Origin: a bacterium
GTDB taxonomy: Bacteria > JAMCPX01
Length of the DNA: 64,000 nt
Reading direction: 5' to 3'
Assembly (NCBI GenBank): GCA_021787665.1
Contig: JAJYLN010000010.1
Location: 12,010 to 76,009, forward strand
Position 1 is the first letter of the stretch, and each line of letters begins with the position of its first letter. This document shows positions 25,176-34,911 of this stretch, piece by piece. A program made the translations under genes and the position numbers. The notes beneath the pieces were generated by a model, which made no database searches, was not told the origin of the DNA, and saw only the letters and a list, made by a program, of their open reading frames with translations.

Positions 25176-27650
25176 ATGAAGAAGATATACACTGTTGTGC
25201 TGATCGCCACCATGGTTCTGGGGTGTCAGAGGAAAGCGCCGGTAGTGATCTCTTCTTCCGTTTCCCTGACGCCCCCACCCGGCGTGTATAACCATCCGAT
25301 AGTCATCTCGATGGCGAGCGCTTCGGGCAGGGCCATTTTCTATGCGGTAAACGGTCAGCCGGTCAGGCGATTCTCAGCGCCTTTCACCGAAGGTCAGCAG
25401 GGCACGTACGATATACGGTACGGCGCGAGTGACGGGCTCTCCCTGCCAACACGCTGGTCGTACGCCGTGTTCACGATCGACACGGTACCGCCTGTCGTCT
25501 CGCTGAGTCCGGTCCCGGGTACGTACGCCGCGCCCGTAACCGTTACGATCGTGTCCGACAAGCCCGCGACCATCTATGTCAGTACCGGGGCGTCTCCGTT
25601 CAGCGTCTACACATCTCCGATCGCGGTTCCTTTGTCGGCATACTTTACGGTCGAGGCGTACGCCGTGGATATAGCGGGCAACCGCAGCGCCATTACCGGC
25701 GGCACATACCTGGTCGATATGCCGTTCGTCAGCGTCACATCGCCGGCAGACGGCAGCGCTTTGCCATCGGGTATTCCTATCCCGTTCTCCGCAACCGCGT
25801 ATGACCTCAACGGCGCACTGACCGGGAGCGAGGTAACGTGGTATACCTCGGATAATGCCTTTCTTGGGTACGGCACGGCAGTCTCGGAGAGTTTCTCCGA
25901 CGGCACCTATGCCGTGTACGCTGTCGCCAGGAACGGTACCGGTGCCTACAACACGGCTTCTGTACGGATAACCGCGTCCTCGACCCTGTTCTCATCGCTG
26001 ACAAACCCCAATATTCTGCTCGATGTGTGCTCCGACGGCCCGTACCTCTACGCTACCGGGAGCGGGGGGCTCGCCATTTTCGACACGGCCAGCGGTAGCC
26101 CGGTCTCATTTCTGACGGTGGATCAGGGCCTGCCCACGAACGACCTGTCCCACTGCGCCTTCGAAAGCGGCAGCCTCTTCATAAGCTCCGACCGGGGTCT
26201 GATTGTCTCGTCATCATCAGGCATAGCGGTGTCTGACACCACGAACAGCGCCATCCTGTCGGACCAGATCGGCACTCTGTACCCAGCACCGGACGGCAAC
26301 CTATGGATCGGCTCGCCGGCCGGCGATATGTACCTCGACGGCAGCGGGTTCCACGCATGGCCGGTACCGCTGCTCTTCACGTACAGCTTCCTGACGGACA
26401 TGACCGATAGCACCATGTGGTTCGGCGGTTTTACCGGCCTCGTGCACTCGACGTCCACGGGCTGGGTGACCTACACGACATCGGACAGCGGCATGCCATC
26501 CGATGCCGCGCTGTCGTTGACCCAGGACGCGGCAGGGGACATCGCGGTTGCCGGGTTCCCGGCCCTGGGTGTTTCGGGCGGTGTGGGTGTCTTTACCCCG
26601 ACGACGAACACGTGGATGACCATAACGACCGCGGACGGGCTCCTGACTGACACCGTATCGTCGGTCCTGTACGATCAGGACAACAGGCTCATTATCGGTA
26701 CGGGCAGCGGCGTATCCGTGTTTACCAATGGCACGGTCGCACAGAGCTTTACAACGCAGGCCCCGGTATTGTTCGGCACGACGATGTCCGGCACCTCATG
26801 GCTCGCGACCTCAGGGCAGGGGGCCCTGAAGTATGATGGCTCGTCCGTCACGGCCCTTGCCATACCCGGCAGCTTCCCGATCAGCAATGATGTCCGCTCG
26901 GTGTGCATCAATCCCGACGGTACCGTATTCATCGGCACAGACCGGGGCATCAATGGGATAGGGGGAGCAGGCATAGCATTTACCGTAGGGTCCCCTTCTA
27001 TCATAGATACGCTCGAGTACACAGACGGCTGCCTGTGGGCTGGCATGGCTTCCGGGCTCTTCAGCGAATGCTCTACCCAGCATCCGATATACCTGTCGGA
27101 CACGCAGGTCAATGCCCTCCTGATCCCGTGGGTGGGCACGAGCTCAGGCCTGTATTATTGGACCGGCAGCGGGTTTTCCGAGTTTACCTATGCAAACACT
27201 TCCGGCGGACTTCTGAGCGATACCATAAACGGCCTTGCGTACGACGCCAGCGATGGCGTCCTGTACATAGGCACACAGGAAGGCTTGTCTGCCTTCAACG
27301 GGGCGCAGTTTTATCCGGCACCAGCCCCCTATAGCCAGGTCGGAACGATGGCGTCCGCAGGGGGAAACGGGGTTTGGATGCTGACGGACCAGGGGCTGTG
27401 CCTGTACAGGAACACGGTATCGGTATGCTACTCGCTGCCGCAGTCTCCTACCGGCATAGCTGTTGACGGCAAGGGGTCCGTCTGGGTGTCCACCGGCAAC
27501 GGGTTCTACAGGTACGACGGGTATACGTGGCTGTACTATCCTCCGACACTCCCACTGCCGGACAGCTTCATCAACACCATAGCGGTCGCACCGAACGGTA
27601 CAAAGTATATCGGTACCCGTGCGGGCCTCGGTATCTACCGGGGCGACTGA
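25176..27650 (+). CDS. Lipoprotein with Ig-like/chitobiase-type repeats and a two-component-regulator-type beta-propeller
   Basis: 824 aa from the ATG at 25176, chosen because it starts a lipoprotein signal MKKIYTVVLIATMVLGC; the frame opens 13 codons earlier. Residues about 30-185 contain two CHB_HEX_C-like beta-sandwich repeats (TPPPGVYNHPIVISM; SPVPGTYAAPVTVTI), then an Ig-like unit (SVTSPADGSALPSG). The rest is a series of propeller blades with the recurring pattern G-x-L-x-I-G-T-x2-G (NRLIIGTGSGVSVF, GTVFIGTDRGI, GVLYIGTQEGLSAF, GSVWVSTGNGFYRY, GTKYIGTRAGLGIY). These blades are those of hybrid two-component sensors, but no kinase or output domain follows. Probably a surface or periplasmic binding protein. 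Confidence 0.85.
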   Translation: MKKIYTVVLIATMVLGCQRKAPVVISSSVSLTPPPGVYNHPIVISMASASGRAIFYAVNGQPVRRFSAPFTEGQQGTYDIRYGASDGLSLPTRWSYAVFTIDTVPPVVSLSPVPGTYAAPVTVTIVSDKPATIYVSTGASPFSVYTSPIAVPLSAYFTVEAYAVDIAGNRSAITGGTYLVDMPFVSVTSPADGSALPSGIPIPFSATAYDLNGALTGSEVTWYTSDNAFLGYGTAVSESFSDGTYAVYAVARNGTGAYNTASVRITASSTLFSSLTNPNILLDVCSDGPYLYATGSGGLAIFDTASGSPVSFLTVDQGLPTNDLSHCAFESGSLFISSDRGLIVSSSSGIAVSDTTNSAILSDQIGTLYPAPDGNLWIGSPAGDMYLDGSGFHAWPVPLLFTYSFLTDMTDSTMWFGGFTGLVHSTSTGWVTYTTSDSGMPSDAALSLTQDAAGDIAVAGFPALGVSGGVGVFTPTTNTWMTITTADGLLTDTVSSVLYDQDNRLIIGTGSGVSVFTNGTVAQSFTTQAPVLFGTTMSGTSWLATSGQGALKYDGSSVTALAIPGSFPISNDVRSVCINPDGTVFIGTDRGINGIGGAGIAFTVGSPSIIDTLEYTDGCLWAGMASGLFSECSTQHPIYLSDTQVNALLIPWVGTSSGLYYWTGSGFSEFTYANTSGGLLSDTINGLAYDASDGVLYIGTQEGLSAFNGAQFYPAPAPYSQVGTMASAGGNGVWMLTDQGLCLYRNTVSVCYSLPQSPTGIAVDGKGSVWVSTGNGFYRYDGYTWLYYPPTLPLPDSFINTIAVAPNGTKYIGTRAGLGIYRGD

Positions 27651-27764
27651 TCCGCGGCTTTCTGGTCTGAAAATCCCCGGCCCATTCTTTCGGGTGGACA
27701 CCCCGTCCCTCTGTGTCAAAGCGGGGAAAAGGAGGTATTCATGTTTGTGCGGATGAACGGCGAC

Positions 27765-30700
27765 TTAAGGATAGAGGTATGTGCTGTAGACCTTGCGTAT
27801 CATGGACGTCTTTGCCATGAGGGTATCGAGGATTTCCTTACCGCAGCCCCCGTTCTTGAGGCCCATCCTCAGGGCGATGGGGTAGAGGTCCTTCTCGTTC
27901 CTGGCTACCTTTTCCACGGAGAAATCCCTGTCTATCCTCATCCGGTTTTCGATCTTCCTCAGAAACATGTAGCCGTCCTTCAGTCTGTCCATGTCCTTCT
28001 TGCTGATGTATCCCTTCTCCATGAGCACCTCGATCGCCAAAAAGGTGTTCTTCTCGTAGAGGGAAGGGTCCTGGGCACCGTAGAGCAGCTCGAGGTACTG
28101 CACGATGAACTCGATGTCCATCAGGCCGCCGACGCCCTTCTTGAAGTTGAAGTTGGCCGTATCATCCTGCACGCTCTTCTCGAGACGCATGCGCATATCG
28201 TGGATGTCCTTCCGGAGGAGATCGTCCTTCTCCACGGAGGCGAGGACATCGTTTATGGCCGAAGAAAACCTGCGTAACAGCCCGTCCGGGCCGAAGACCC
28301 CCCTCGCCTTTAACAACGCCTGCTTCTCCCAGAGCATCGAGCTCTCCTTATGGTACCGGACAAAGGAGTCGATGTGTGCGACGAGCGGACCGAGATTGCC
28401 GGAGGGCCTGAGACGCGTGTCTATGTTGTAAGCGTGTCCGCTCTCCGTGGACACGCTGATGGCGGTTATGAACCGCTGCACCACTTTGGAAAAGTACTCC
28501 TGCGCGGACATCTGCTTCGTCGTTTGCCGGTCGCTGCCGTAGATGAAGATGAGGTCCAGGTCGGAGTTGTAGTTGAGCTCCCTGCTCCCGAGCTTTCCCA
28601 TGCCGATGACGGCGATGCCGTTCTCTTTTATGTCCGGCAGGGTGCCGTACGCGGGCTCGAGTTCCTCGATAACGGACTCCAGGGTTATGTTGATGATAAC
28701 GTCCGCGAGCATGCTGAGCTGCTCCGATACCTCCACGATGTTCAGGTCGCCGTTTATATCGTTGATGCCGATCCGCAGCGTCTCTTTGATCCGAAACTCC
28801 CTGATCAGGCGCAGCCTGTCCTCGTAGTCGGTAAGCTGGCGGTAGGCGTTGCGGAGCTCGTCCTCCATGTCCTGATAGGTCCGCTCGAGCGAGACATAGC
28901 GTGCGAGTACGAGCGAGTCCAGATACTCCGGGTAGTTTATCAGCAGGTGCGACAGGTAGTCGGACATGCTGAAGAACTTGATGAGGGTCGACAGGGTCTT
29001 GGGGTTCTCCTTGAGCAGGGAGAAGAAGATTCCCCGGGCCCCGATCTTCTTCATGAACTCAACGAGGTGCTCCAGGGCTGCATCCGGGTCCGTGGTCTCG
29101 GAAGCGCTCTTGAGGAAAACCGGGGCGAGCCAGTTGAACATGCGCTTCGTCCTCTCACTGTAGCGGGTGTTCGGCACGCCGTCTCTCAGGAACTTCATGT
29201 ATTCGATGGCCCGGTCGATGTCTCTGAACCCCATGGACGAAAGCTTCTCCCGTATCGGAGATTCAGGGGTGTCAGTGAGGAACAACTGGACGATGTCTCT
29301 AGGCCTCTGCGTCTCGATGAGCCTCTCCTGCTCGTAGAACATCTCCTCGAAAAAGCCGTGCACGGCATCTTTCGCCCGGGAGAGCCGTGCAGAGGCCGTG
29401 CTCTGGGCGTCCGGCTGGAGACGTTCCTTCGGCGTCATGATGCCTCTCAGGACCCTCCTCTCGTCCTTGCGGTCCGCCGGCATCCGGTGGCTCTGGATCA
29501 TCTGGTATTGCTGGATCCTGTGCTCCAGTGTCCTGAGCAGGATGTACGATTGCATGAGCTCCGCAGCGCGGTTGTCCTCCAGCATACCATAACGGTTGAG
29601 TGTCTCGATGGTCTTCAAGGAAGGTCTTACCCTCAGGCCTTTCTCCTTGCCCCCCCGGATCAACTGCATGACCTGGATGGAGAACTCCAGCTCCCGTATG
29701 CCGCCCTCCCCGAGCTTGACGTCCCACGTCTGCTCCAGTCCTTTGATGAGGGAGAGCTGGATGCGCTGCTTGATATCCTTGAGCGCATCTATCGTGGAAA
29801 AGTCCAGGTACCTCCTGAAGACGAACGGCTCGACTCCCCTGAGGAAGGCAGACGATACCGTGTCATCGCCGGCACAGTGCGAGGCCTTTATCAGGGCCAG
29901 CCTCTCCCATGTCTCTCCCCAGGACTCGTAATATGTCAGCATCCGCGAGAGCGAGGGCACGAGCATGCCGTGCCTGCCGTCAGGCCTGAGGTCCAGGTCT
30001 ATCCTGTAAAGAAGGCCACCGGACATCTGGGATGAGAGAAAAGAGGTGAGCTGCTCCGCAAATCTCGTTATCTTCTGTACGCCGACGCGCTCGTAGAGGT
30101 GGTCCGACGCGGTGTAGATGATGTCAAGGTCAGAAGAATAGTTGAGCTCGTCCGCGCCGAGCTTGCCCATCCCGATGACCGCAAAGCCTTGCGCGATATC
30201 CGTGCCTGTCGCGGAGGCCGTATACCCCACGGAGTACCGCAGTACCTCCCGTGCGAGAGAGGATATGCCGCTGACCGTCGTGGCGAAGTCCGCCAGTCCG
30301 GCGACGTCCCTGAGCGCGATCTGCGCGATCAGGCCATTCTTGAGCTGCCTCAGCAGCAGCGGGGTGTCCTGCTGGTGAGGTATCGACGAACACGCCTTCA
30401 GGTATTCCTCCTCGGCCAGCGGCTGGTCGCCGGGGTGTCCATCGTTCTGCGCCAGGTAGCCCGCGAGAAGCGGGCTTGCGCCTGCCAGTCGTATGACATC
30501 GGGCGCTGCCTTCAGCGCGGGGGGAAAGCCGTCCTCCAGATGGGTCTGGGCGAACTCGGCCGCGCCGAGCTCGTCGGGTGCAGACAGGACTGCGGTCACG
30601 AATGCCTCCAGGGGCATCCGCCGGCTCATGCTGATGGCGGTTTCTATGAATTTCGATGCCCATCCGTCGGACACGTCCGCGTCATCGATGCCCCTCTCCA

Positions 30701-30776
30701 TCATGGCGCTCCGTACGGTGTTCCGATCCCTTTCCTTTATGGCCTTGATCAGGACGGCCGTCTGATCTCTTTCCAT
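27765..30776 (-). CDS. glnE: Bifunctional glutamine-synthetase adenylyltransferase/deadenylase
   Basis: 1003 aa, the usual length. Two nucleotidyltransferase domains are visible: N-terminal with GMGKLGADELNYSSDLDIIY near residue 200 and C-terminal with GMGKLGSRELNYNSDLDLIF near residue 720, each keeping the G-S/x-DxD metal site. Conserved helical linkers include LGEGGIRELEFSIQVMQLIRG and KKGVGGLMDIEFIVQYLELL. GlnE adds AMP to, and removes it from, glutamine synthetase in response to PII and glutamine. No glnA or glnB gene is nearby. Convergent with the propeller lipoprotein gene. Confidence 0.96.
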   Translation of the reverse strand: MERDQTAVLIKAIKERDRNTVRSAMMERGIDDADVSDGWASKFIETAISMSRRMPLEAFVTAVLSAPDELGAAEFAQTHLEDGFPPALKAAPDVIRLAGASPLLAGYLAQNDGHPGDQPLAEEEYLKACSSIPHQQDTPLLLRQLKNGLIAQIALRDVAGLADFATTVSGISSLAREVLRYSVGYTASATGTDIAQGFAVIGMGKLGADELNYSSDLDIIYTASDHLYERVGVQKITRFAEQLTSFLSSQMSGGLLYRIDLDLRPDGRHGMLVPSLSRMLTYYESWGETWERLALIKASHCAGDDTVSSAFLRGVEPFVFRRYLDFSTIDALKDIKQRIQLSLIKGLEQTWDVKLGEGGIRELEFSIQVMQLIRGGKEKGLRVRPSLKTIETLNRYGMLEDNRAAELMQSYILLRTLEHRIQQYQMIQSHRMPADRKDERRVLRGIMTPKERLQPDAQSTASARLSRAKDAVHGFFEEMFYEQERLIETQRPRDIVQLFLTDTPESPIREKLSSMGFRDIDRAIEYMKFLRDGVPNTRYSERTKRMFNWLAPVFLKSASETTDPDAALEHLVEFMKKIGARGIFFSLLKENPKTLSTLIKFFSMSDYLSHLLINYPEYLDSLVLARYVSLERTYQDMEDELRNAYRQLTDYEDRLRLIREFRIKETLRIGINDINGDLNIVEVSEQLSMLADVIINITLESVIEELEPAYGTLPDIKENGIAVIGMGKLGSRELNYNSDLDLIFIYGSDRQTTKQMSAQEYFSKVVQRFITAISVSTESGHAYNIDTRLRPSGNLGPLVAHIDSFVRYHKESSMLWEKQALLKARGVFGPDGLLRRFSSAINDVLASVEKDDLLRKDIHDMRMRLEKSVQDDTANFNFKKGVGGLMDIEFIVQYLELLYGAQDPSLYEKNTFLAIEVLMEKGYISKKDMDRLKDGYMFLRKIENRMRIDRDFSVEKVARNEKDLYPIALRMGLKNGGCGKEILDTLMAKTSMIRKVYSTYLYP

Positions 30777-30883
30777 GCGCCTAACCGATGTTCCGGTCTT
30801 TACCGGTCATAGGTGTGATGTCTCCCTCTGGACCCGGGAAGCTGCATACGGGCGCGGCCTCTCGCGACGGACAGGCGCACGAA

Positions 30884-30920
30884 AAGGAGCGGACCAGGGA
30901 TTCCTGGGGGCCCGCTCCCT
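30884..30920 (-). terminator. Rho-independent terminator after ssb
   Basis: On the minus strand GGAGCGG (30912-30918 complement) pairs with CCGCTCC (30886-30892 complement), with inner complementarity ccagg/cctgg, followed by TTTTC. It lies about 30 nt after the ssb stop. Confidence 0.65.
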
Positions 30921-30950
30921 TACAAACTTCTCGTCGCATCCCCGGACCAA

Positions 30951-31385
30951 TCAGAACGGCACGTCGTCGTCCTGCCCGGCGCGCGCCGTATCATCGCCGG
31001 TTACCGGCTCTGCCGGCGGCTCCGCATATTCTTCCTGGGCGGGCGCGCCTTGCGCTGCCTGACCGAGCATCTGAAGTGTAAACGCCACGATCTCCGTGGT
31101 GCTGTGCTTTTGGTTGTTGTTGTCCTCCCACTGTCTCGTCCTGAGCTTGCCCTCGATATACACCTGCTTGCCCTTATGCAGATACTTGCCAGCGATGTCG
31201 GCGATCTTTCCGAAGGCCGTAATACGGTGCCATTCTGTTTGCTTGATCTTCTCTCCTGCCTTGTTGATGTAGTTCTCGCTCGTTGCGAGCGTAAACGATG
31301 CGACGTTTTGTCCGCTCGGGAGCTGTCTGATCTCCGGGTCCCTGCCGAGGTTCCCGATCAAAATCACCTTGTTCACATACCCCAT
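30951..31385 (-). CDS. ssb: Single-stranded DNA-binding protein
   Basis: 144 aa. OB-fold starts [21 protein letters not shown], then [32 protein letters not shown] and [14 protein letters not shown] disordered Ala/Glu/Pro-rich linker leads to the acidic tail DDDVPF, the protein-docking tip used by SSB partners (the usual form is DDDIPF). It binds ssDNA as a tetramer in replication and repair. Strong ribosome site (aaaggaggt). It follows uppP by 16 nt on the same strand. Confidence 0.97.
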   Translation of the reverse strand: MGYVNKVILIGNLGRDPEIRQLPSGQNVASFTLATSENYINKAGEKIKQTEWHRITAFGKIADIAGKYLHKGKQVYIEGKLRTRQWEDNNNQKHSTTEIVAFTLQMLGQAAQGAPAQEEYAEPPAEPVTGDDTARAGQDDDVPF

Positions 31386-31401
31386 ACAACCTCCTTTCTG
31401 G

Positions 31402-32235
31402 CTATCTCGTCCATCTCGTAAGATACATGAAGATCAGAAAACTTCCAAATAATACCCGATACCATACGAAGGGAACGAAGCTGTGCTTCTTCAGATACTG
31501 CAGCAGTACGCCGATGACGACGTAGCTGACGAGGGCGGAGCCGGCGATGCCCCACAGGAAGGGAGCGACTTCCGAGGCAGGGAAATGATGCACCAGCCGG
31601 GGTAGCTTGAGCACAGAGGCCCCGAGCAGTATCGGCAGGGCAAGGAGGAAGGAGAAGTGCGCTGACGTCTCGCGGTCGAGCCCGAGGAACAGGGCCGCGG
31701 TCATGGTTATGCCGGACCTCGAGACGCCAGGGACCAGTGCTAGGGCCTGCGCCGTCCCCACGGCGACACTGTCCTTCAGACCCACCTGCCCGTAGTTCCG
31801 CGTGTTCGAGCGGGCCCTTCTGTCGGCGAAATAGAGGACGATGCCGAAGACAATCAGCGCGACCCCCACGTTCAGCGGGTTCCTCAATACCTCTTTGACC
31901 TGCCGCTCGAAAAGATAGCCCAGCAATGAGCCGGGTATCGTAGCTATAACGACATACCACACGAGCCTTCTCTGAAAATTGTCAGAGATGCGCCTCTCCA
32001 GTAAACCCAGGATGAACTCCTTTATCAGCGTATGCCACTCCTTCCAGTAAAAGCCGATCAGGGCAATCACGGAGCCGAGCTGGAGGGCCACCTGGAACGT
32101 CAGACTGTTCAGGAATGTGTTGTTCCAGTGCAGCAGCCAGGGAACGACTATCAGATGTGACCAACTGCTGACCGGCAGAAATGCGGTAAGCCCCTGGACC
32201 GCACCGAGGATAAAGGCATGAATGGACTGTGTCAT
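31402..32235 (-). CDS. uppP: Undecaprenyl-diphosphatase (BacA/UppP) with altered first motif
   Basis: 277 aa, about eight membrane helices. The family motifs are recognisable: [16 protein letters not shown] near the N-terminus (His27) and [10 protein letters not shown] (PGxSRSxxT) in the middle. The enzyme dephosphorylates undecaprenyl pyrophosphate to recycle the lipid carrier for cell-wall synthesis. In the usual (E/Q)xxxE motif the second Glu, important in E. coli, is Ala18 here (Gln14-x3-Ala18). Activity may therefore differ. A TTGACA promoter places the transcription start at the ATG itself. Confidence 0.88.
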   Translation of the reverse strand: MTQSIHAFILGAVQGLTAFLPVSSWSHLIVVPWLLHWNNTFLNSLTFQVALQLGSVIALIGFYWKEWHTLIKEFILGLLERRISDNFQRRLVWYVVIATIPGSLLGYLFERQVKEVLRNPLNVGVALIVFGIVLYFADRRARSNTRNYGQVGLKDSVAVGTAQALALVPGVSRSGITMTAALFLGLDRETSAHFSFLLALPILLGASVLKLPRLVHHFPASEVAPFLWGIAGSALVSYVVIGVLLQYLKKHSFVPFVWYRVLFGSFLIFMYLTRWTR

Positions 32236-32241
32236 GGGCAG

Positions 32242-32270
32242 AACGTACGGATAAAACGCGTGCCTGTCAA
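32242..32270 (-). promoter_or_regulatory. Predicted uppP promoter, giving a leaderless start
   Basis: Minus strand TTGACA (32265-32270), 17-bp spacer, TACGTT (32242-32247). A start 7 nt downstream coincides with the ATG at 32235; no ribosome site is present. Confidence 0.55.
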
Positions 32271-32291
32271 TGTGTTTTTACAGCGCGGACG

Positions 32292-33557
32292 CTACCACAC
32301 GAACCTGAACTGCACGCCCGCATCGAAGACCTGGCCGCCGAACGAGTAGCCCTGCTGGTACTGGTCCACGGGCTGCGTCTTTTGGACGTCCCTCGTCTGG
32401 AAGATCGTGTCTTGCGCGTACGCGCTCAGCGTAATCGGGTTCTTCCAGAACCCTGCCTTCCCGAAGGTATAGCTCCCGCCCACGGACACAAGGTCCTTGT
32501 TGCTGTCCATGAAGTTCGTCACGCCGGTCTGGTCCCGCACCGGGCTCCTCAGGAACGCGTACCCGGCCGACACGTTTGCGTTGTTGTTGATCGAGTACCG
32601 GAAGCCGACCCTCGGCACGACGGTGTCGAACAGCCTCGTCTGGGGCCTGCCGTCTCCCTCTTCATCGACGTAAGCGGACCAGTTGATGTAGGTCGCATCT
32701 GCGCTCAGCAGGAGGGCCTTGACTATCGGGTACGAGAACCCGATCGCATATTGCTGGGGATAGAAAAACTTCATCCAGTCGAACGACTCCGTTATCAACT
32801 GGTTGCCGGAGGCGTAGAGAGCCACCTTGCCGTAGTCGTTGAACTTGATCTCTCCCCGGTAGGTGAATCCGATCTTCAGGTCGCTGAAGTCCAGCATGAG
32901 TCCGGCCACCGGCGCAGCCTGGATGATGATCACGCTCGACTCGTTGTGGGTGAAGCCGCCCTGACCGAAGTCGACGTTCGTGTCCGTGTTCGCGCCTGCA
33001 AGCACGTTCGCTCCTGCGCCGAGCGACACGTACTTGCTGAACTTGTACGCGACATCGGCAAGGAAGCCGAACTTCCTGTTTTCGTTGTCGTAGAAGACGA
33101 AGAACCTGTCGATGGACGAGTTACGCATCCTGTAGCCTATCAGCTCGTCCGTGGGGGAGTAGAGCGCGAAGCCAAAGTAGACCCGCCGCTCAGGGAGGAT
33201 GCCGCCGAGCGCGGATGGGCCTATCGTCATGCCGAGCTGCGCAAAAGACAGAAGCGGGATGGGCTGGTACGCGGAGGAGGAACCCGGGTCCTTCACCCAC
33301 AGTCTCGAATCGGCGATGCCCACGCCGAAATAGGCGGCGGTGCCCTTTCGGTCGTGCGCAAACACAGGCCTCTGCTGATAGGCGAGCCCGGCCGGGTTGT
33401 AGTAGCACGCCGAGAAGTCGTCCGCAAGGCCCGTGTAAGCGCCGGCCTGGGCCAGGGCATTTGCGCCGAGCCCGAAGTTGGACGCCATGTCGCCCAGGGC
33501 CGTGCCTGCTGTCCAGAAAAAGACAAACGCAATGATAAGTGTCCGCTGTATCTTCAT
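32292..33557 (-). CDS. OmpP1/FadL/TodX family outer-membrane channel 1
   Basis: 421 aa from the ATG at 33557, which overlaps the stop of the second FadL-type gene by 4 nt (ATGA). Signal peptide (residues 1-22). The mature N-terminus carries NFGLGANALAQAGAYTGLADD and YYNPAGLAYQQ; the NPAGL motif is the FadL hallmark. The remainder shows alternating amphipathic beta strands, including TFRYG-like and FTYRGEIKF stretches, and ends in Trp (VQFRFVW) as many barrels do. It takes up long-chain fatty acids or other hydrophobics across the outer membrane. Confidence 0.9.
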   Translation of the reverse strand: MKIQRTLIIAFVFFWTAGTALGDMASNFGLGANALAQAGAYTGLADDFSACYYNPAGLAYQQRPVFAHDRKGTAAYFGVGIADSRLWVKDPGSSSAYQPIPLLSFAQLGMTIGPSALGGILPERRVYFGFALYSPTDELIGYRMRNSSIDRFFVFYDNENRKFGFLADVAYKFSKYVSLGAGANVLAGANTDTNVDFGQGGFTHNESSVIIIQAAPVAGLMLDFSDLKIGFTYRGEIKFNDYGKVALYASGNQLITESFDWMKFFYPQQYAIGFSYPIVKALLLSADATYINWSAYVDEEGDGRPQTRLFDTVVPRVGFRYSINNNANVSAGYAFLRSPVRDQTGVTNFMDSNKDLVSVGGSYTFGKAGFWKNPITLSAYAQDTIFQTRDVQKTQPVDQYQQGYSFGGQVFDAGVQFRFVW

Positions 33558-34804
33558 AGCTTGAATGTCAACGCTATCCCCATGCTCCACACCGAGCCGC
33601 CGCTCGAATAGCTCTCGTACGCGGGCTGTTTTGCGTTGTTCCTGCCGGTGAGCTGCTGAAGCTGGACGAACAGGTCCAGCACCGACCGTATATTCGGGCT
33701 GAACCATCCGAACCCGTACCCGGCCCCCAGCGAGATGATGTGCCGGTCGCTGTCGATGAAGTTTGTCTGTCCGGTCTGTGCCGGGAGTGGCGAGGGCGCA
33801 TACCGGTACCCTCCCCTCAGCGCCCAGTCTTTGGTGAGCTGGTACTGTACGCCAATGGATGGCTCGAGAGTATCGGTTGCGCTGAGAGGATCGCCCTCGG
33901 TGTCCGTCACGTCACTATCTGACCATAGGCTGTAGGTGAGGTCCGCATTGATGCGGAGTCTGGCAGACGGCTTTACGGAGACGCCTGCGACAATCTGCGA
34001 GGGCGTCGTGACGACCTTCTCGTCGTTGGTCTCCGAAGTGATCTGCTTCCCGTTCAGCGAGAACGTGGTGACCCCCTTCAGTCCTGAGGCGTTACGCGCC
34101 CGGTACGCGAGGCCGATGTCCACCATGCGCGAGGGCTTCCCGATGATGCCGATCTCAGGTGTCGCCATGATGACGAGCCCCCGGTCCACCTTTCCGATCG
34201 TCTGGATGGGGTTCTGGCTCGTATCGACGTAGTAATCGGTCCTCATCGTGCCGGGCATGTACAGGAGCGAAGACACGCCGATCTGGAGGTAGTCCGTGAT
34301 TCTGTACCCGATCCCCAGCAGGAGCATGAGCTGGGAAGCGGTGTCCTTGTACAGAGGGAACGACGGCGTATCAGGGGGTATCGCGTGTACGGTGTATGCC
34401 CTGTCCGGCGGCGTATAAAGCAGGATGCCGATGGAGAAGTCCGAGAGCTGATGGTAGCCGGTCAGGTGCCCGAGGTTGCTCGCTATGCCGAGCGTCAAGC
34501 CAACCACTTTGTCGTTATCGATATACTGTTTTTTGCCGTCGATGCCCTGCATCCAGAGTGCCGGATAGTAGTAGGACAGGCCGAGCGATATCCTGTTGCC
34601 CCTCTCAAGGGCGAGCCCGGCCGGGTTGTAATACGTCGCCGAGGGATCGTCCGGGTGGGCAGTGAACGCGCTGCCCATCGCTATCGCCTTGTTGCCGATC
34701 CCGTAGATGCTGGCAAGGTTGGCGTACGTCACGGTGCTCAAGGAAAGGATGAGCGCTATGGAGACAAAGCACAGGAACCCTCTCCCCAGCCCCTTCAAGC
34801 TCAT
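33554..34804 (-). CDS. OmpP1/FadL/TodX family outer-membrane channel 2
   Basis: 416 aa from the ATG at 34804, chosen because a signal peptide begins there (residues 1-29, ending TYA); the open frame runs 29 codons further upstream. Mature N-terminus: IYGIGNKAIAMGSAFTAHPDDPSATYYNPAGLALERG (split here as IYGIGNKAIAMG, then NPAGL), the FadL signature. Amphipathic strands follow and the chain ends SMGIALTFKL. Related to the gene behind it, so the pair probably arose by tandem duplication. It is divergent from the lipase-like gene across a palindromic promoter region. Confidence 0.9.
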   Translation of the reverse strand: MSLKGLGRGFLCFVSIALILSLSTVTYANLASIYGIGNKAIAMGSAFTAHPDDPSATYYNPAGLALERGNRISLGLSYYYPALWMQGIDGKKQYIDNDKVVGLTLGIASNLGHLTGYHQLSDFSIGILLYTPPDRAYTVHAIPPDTPSFPLYKDTASQLMLLLGIGYRITDYLQIGVSSLLYMPGTMRTDYYVDTSQNPIQTIGKVDRGLVIMATPEIGIIGKPSRMVDIGLAYRARNASGLKGVTTFSLNGKQITSETNDEKVVTTPSQIVAGVSVKPSARLRINADLTYSLWSDSDVTDTEGDPLSATDTLEPSIGVQYQLTKDWALRGGYRYAPSPLPAQTGQTNFIDSDRHIISLGAGYGFGWFSPNIRSVLDLFVQLQQLTGRNNAKQPAYESYSSGGSVWSMGIALTFKL

Positions 34805-34881
34805 TTTGCAGGCCCCGAGCTTTCCGAATGTACCTTCGCGGTCATGTCCACGTCCCCTCCACCATGTCCCTGATGGGTACA

Positions 34882-34911
34882 GGTACACCATAGATTGACG
34901 CGGTTGTCAAT
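34882..34911 (-). promoter_or_regulatory. Palindrome overlapping the -35 of the FadL pair
   Basis: ATTGAC (34894-34899), six bases, then GTCAAT (34906-34911) form a perfect inverted repeat. On the minus strand its right arm supplies TTGACA (34905-34910) 17 bp before a poor -10 TGTACC (34882-34887). Confidence 0.4.

Noticed and set aside
27741-28277. Plus-strand open frame with a fine aaggaggtattcATG ribosome site
   Set aside because: It lies almost wholly antisense to the conserved C-terminus of glnE, its composition is that of a complement shadow, and it has no recognisable domain.
28350-30035. 561-codon open frame antisense to glnE
   Set aside because: GC-rich third-position shadow of a real gene; no motif, while glnE on the other strand shows both transferase domains.
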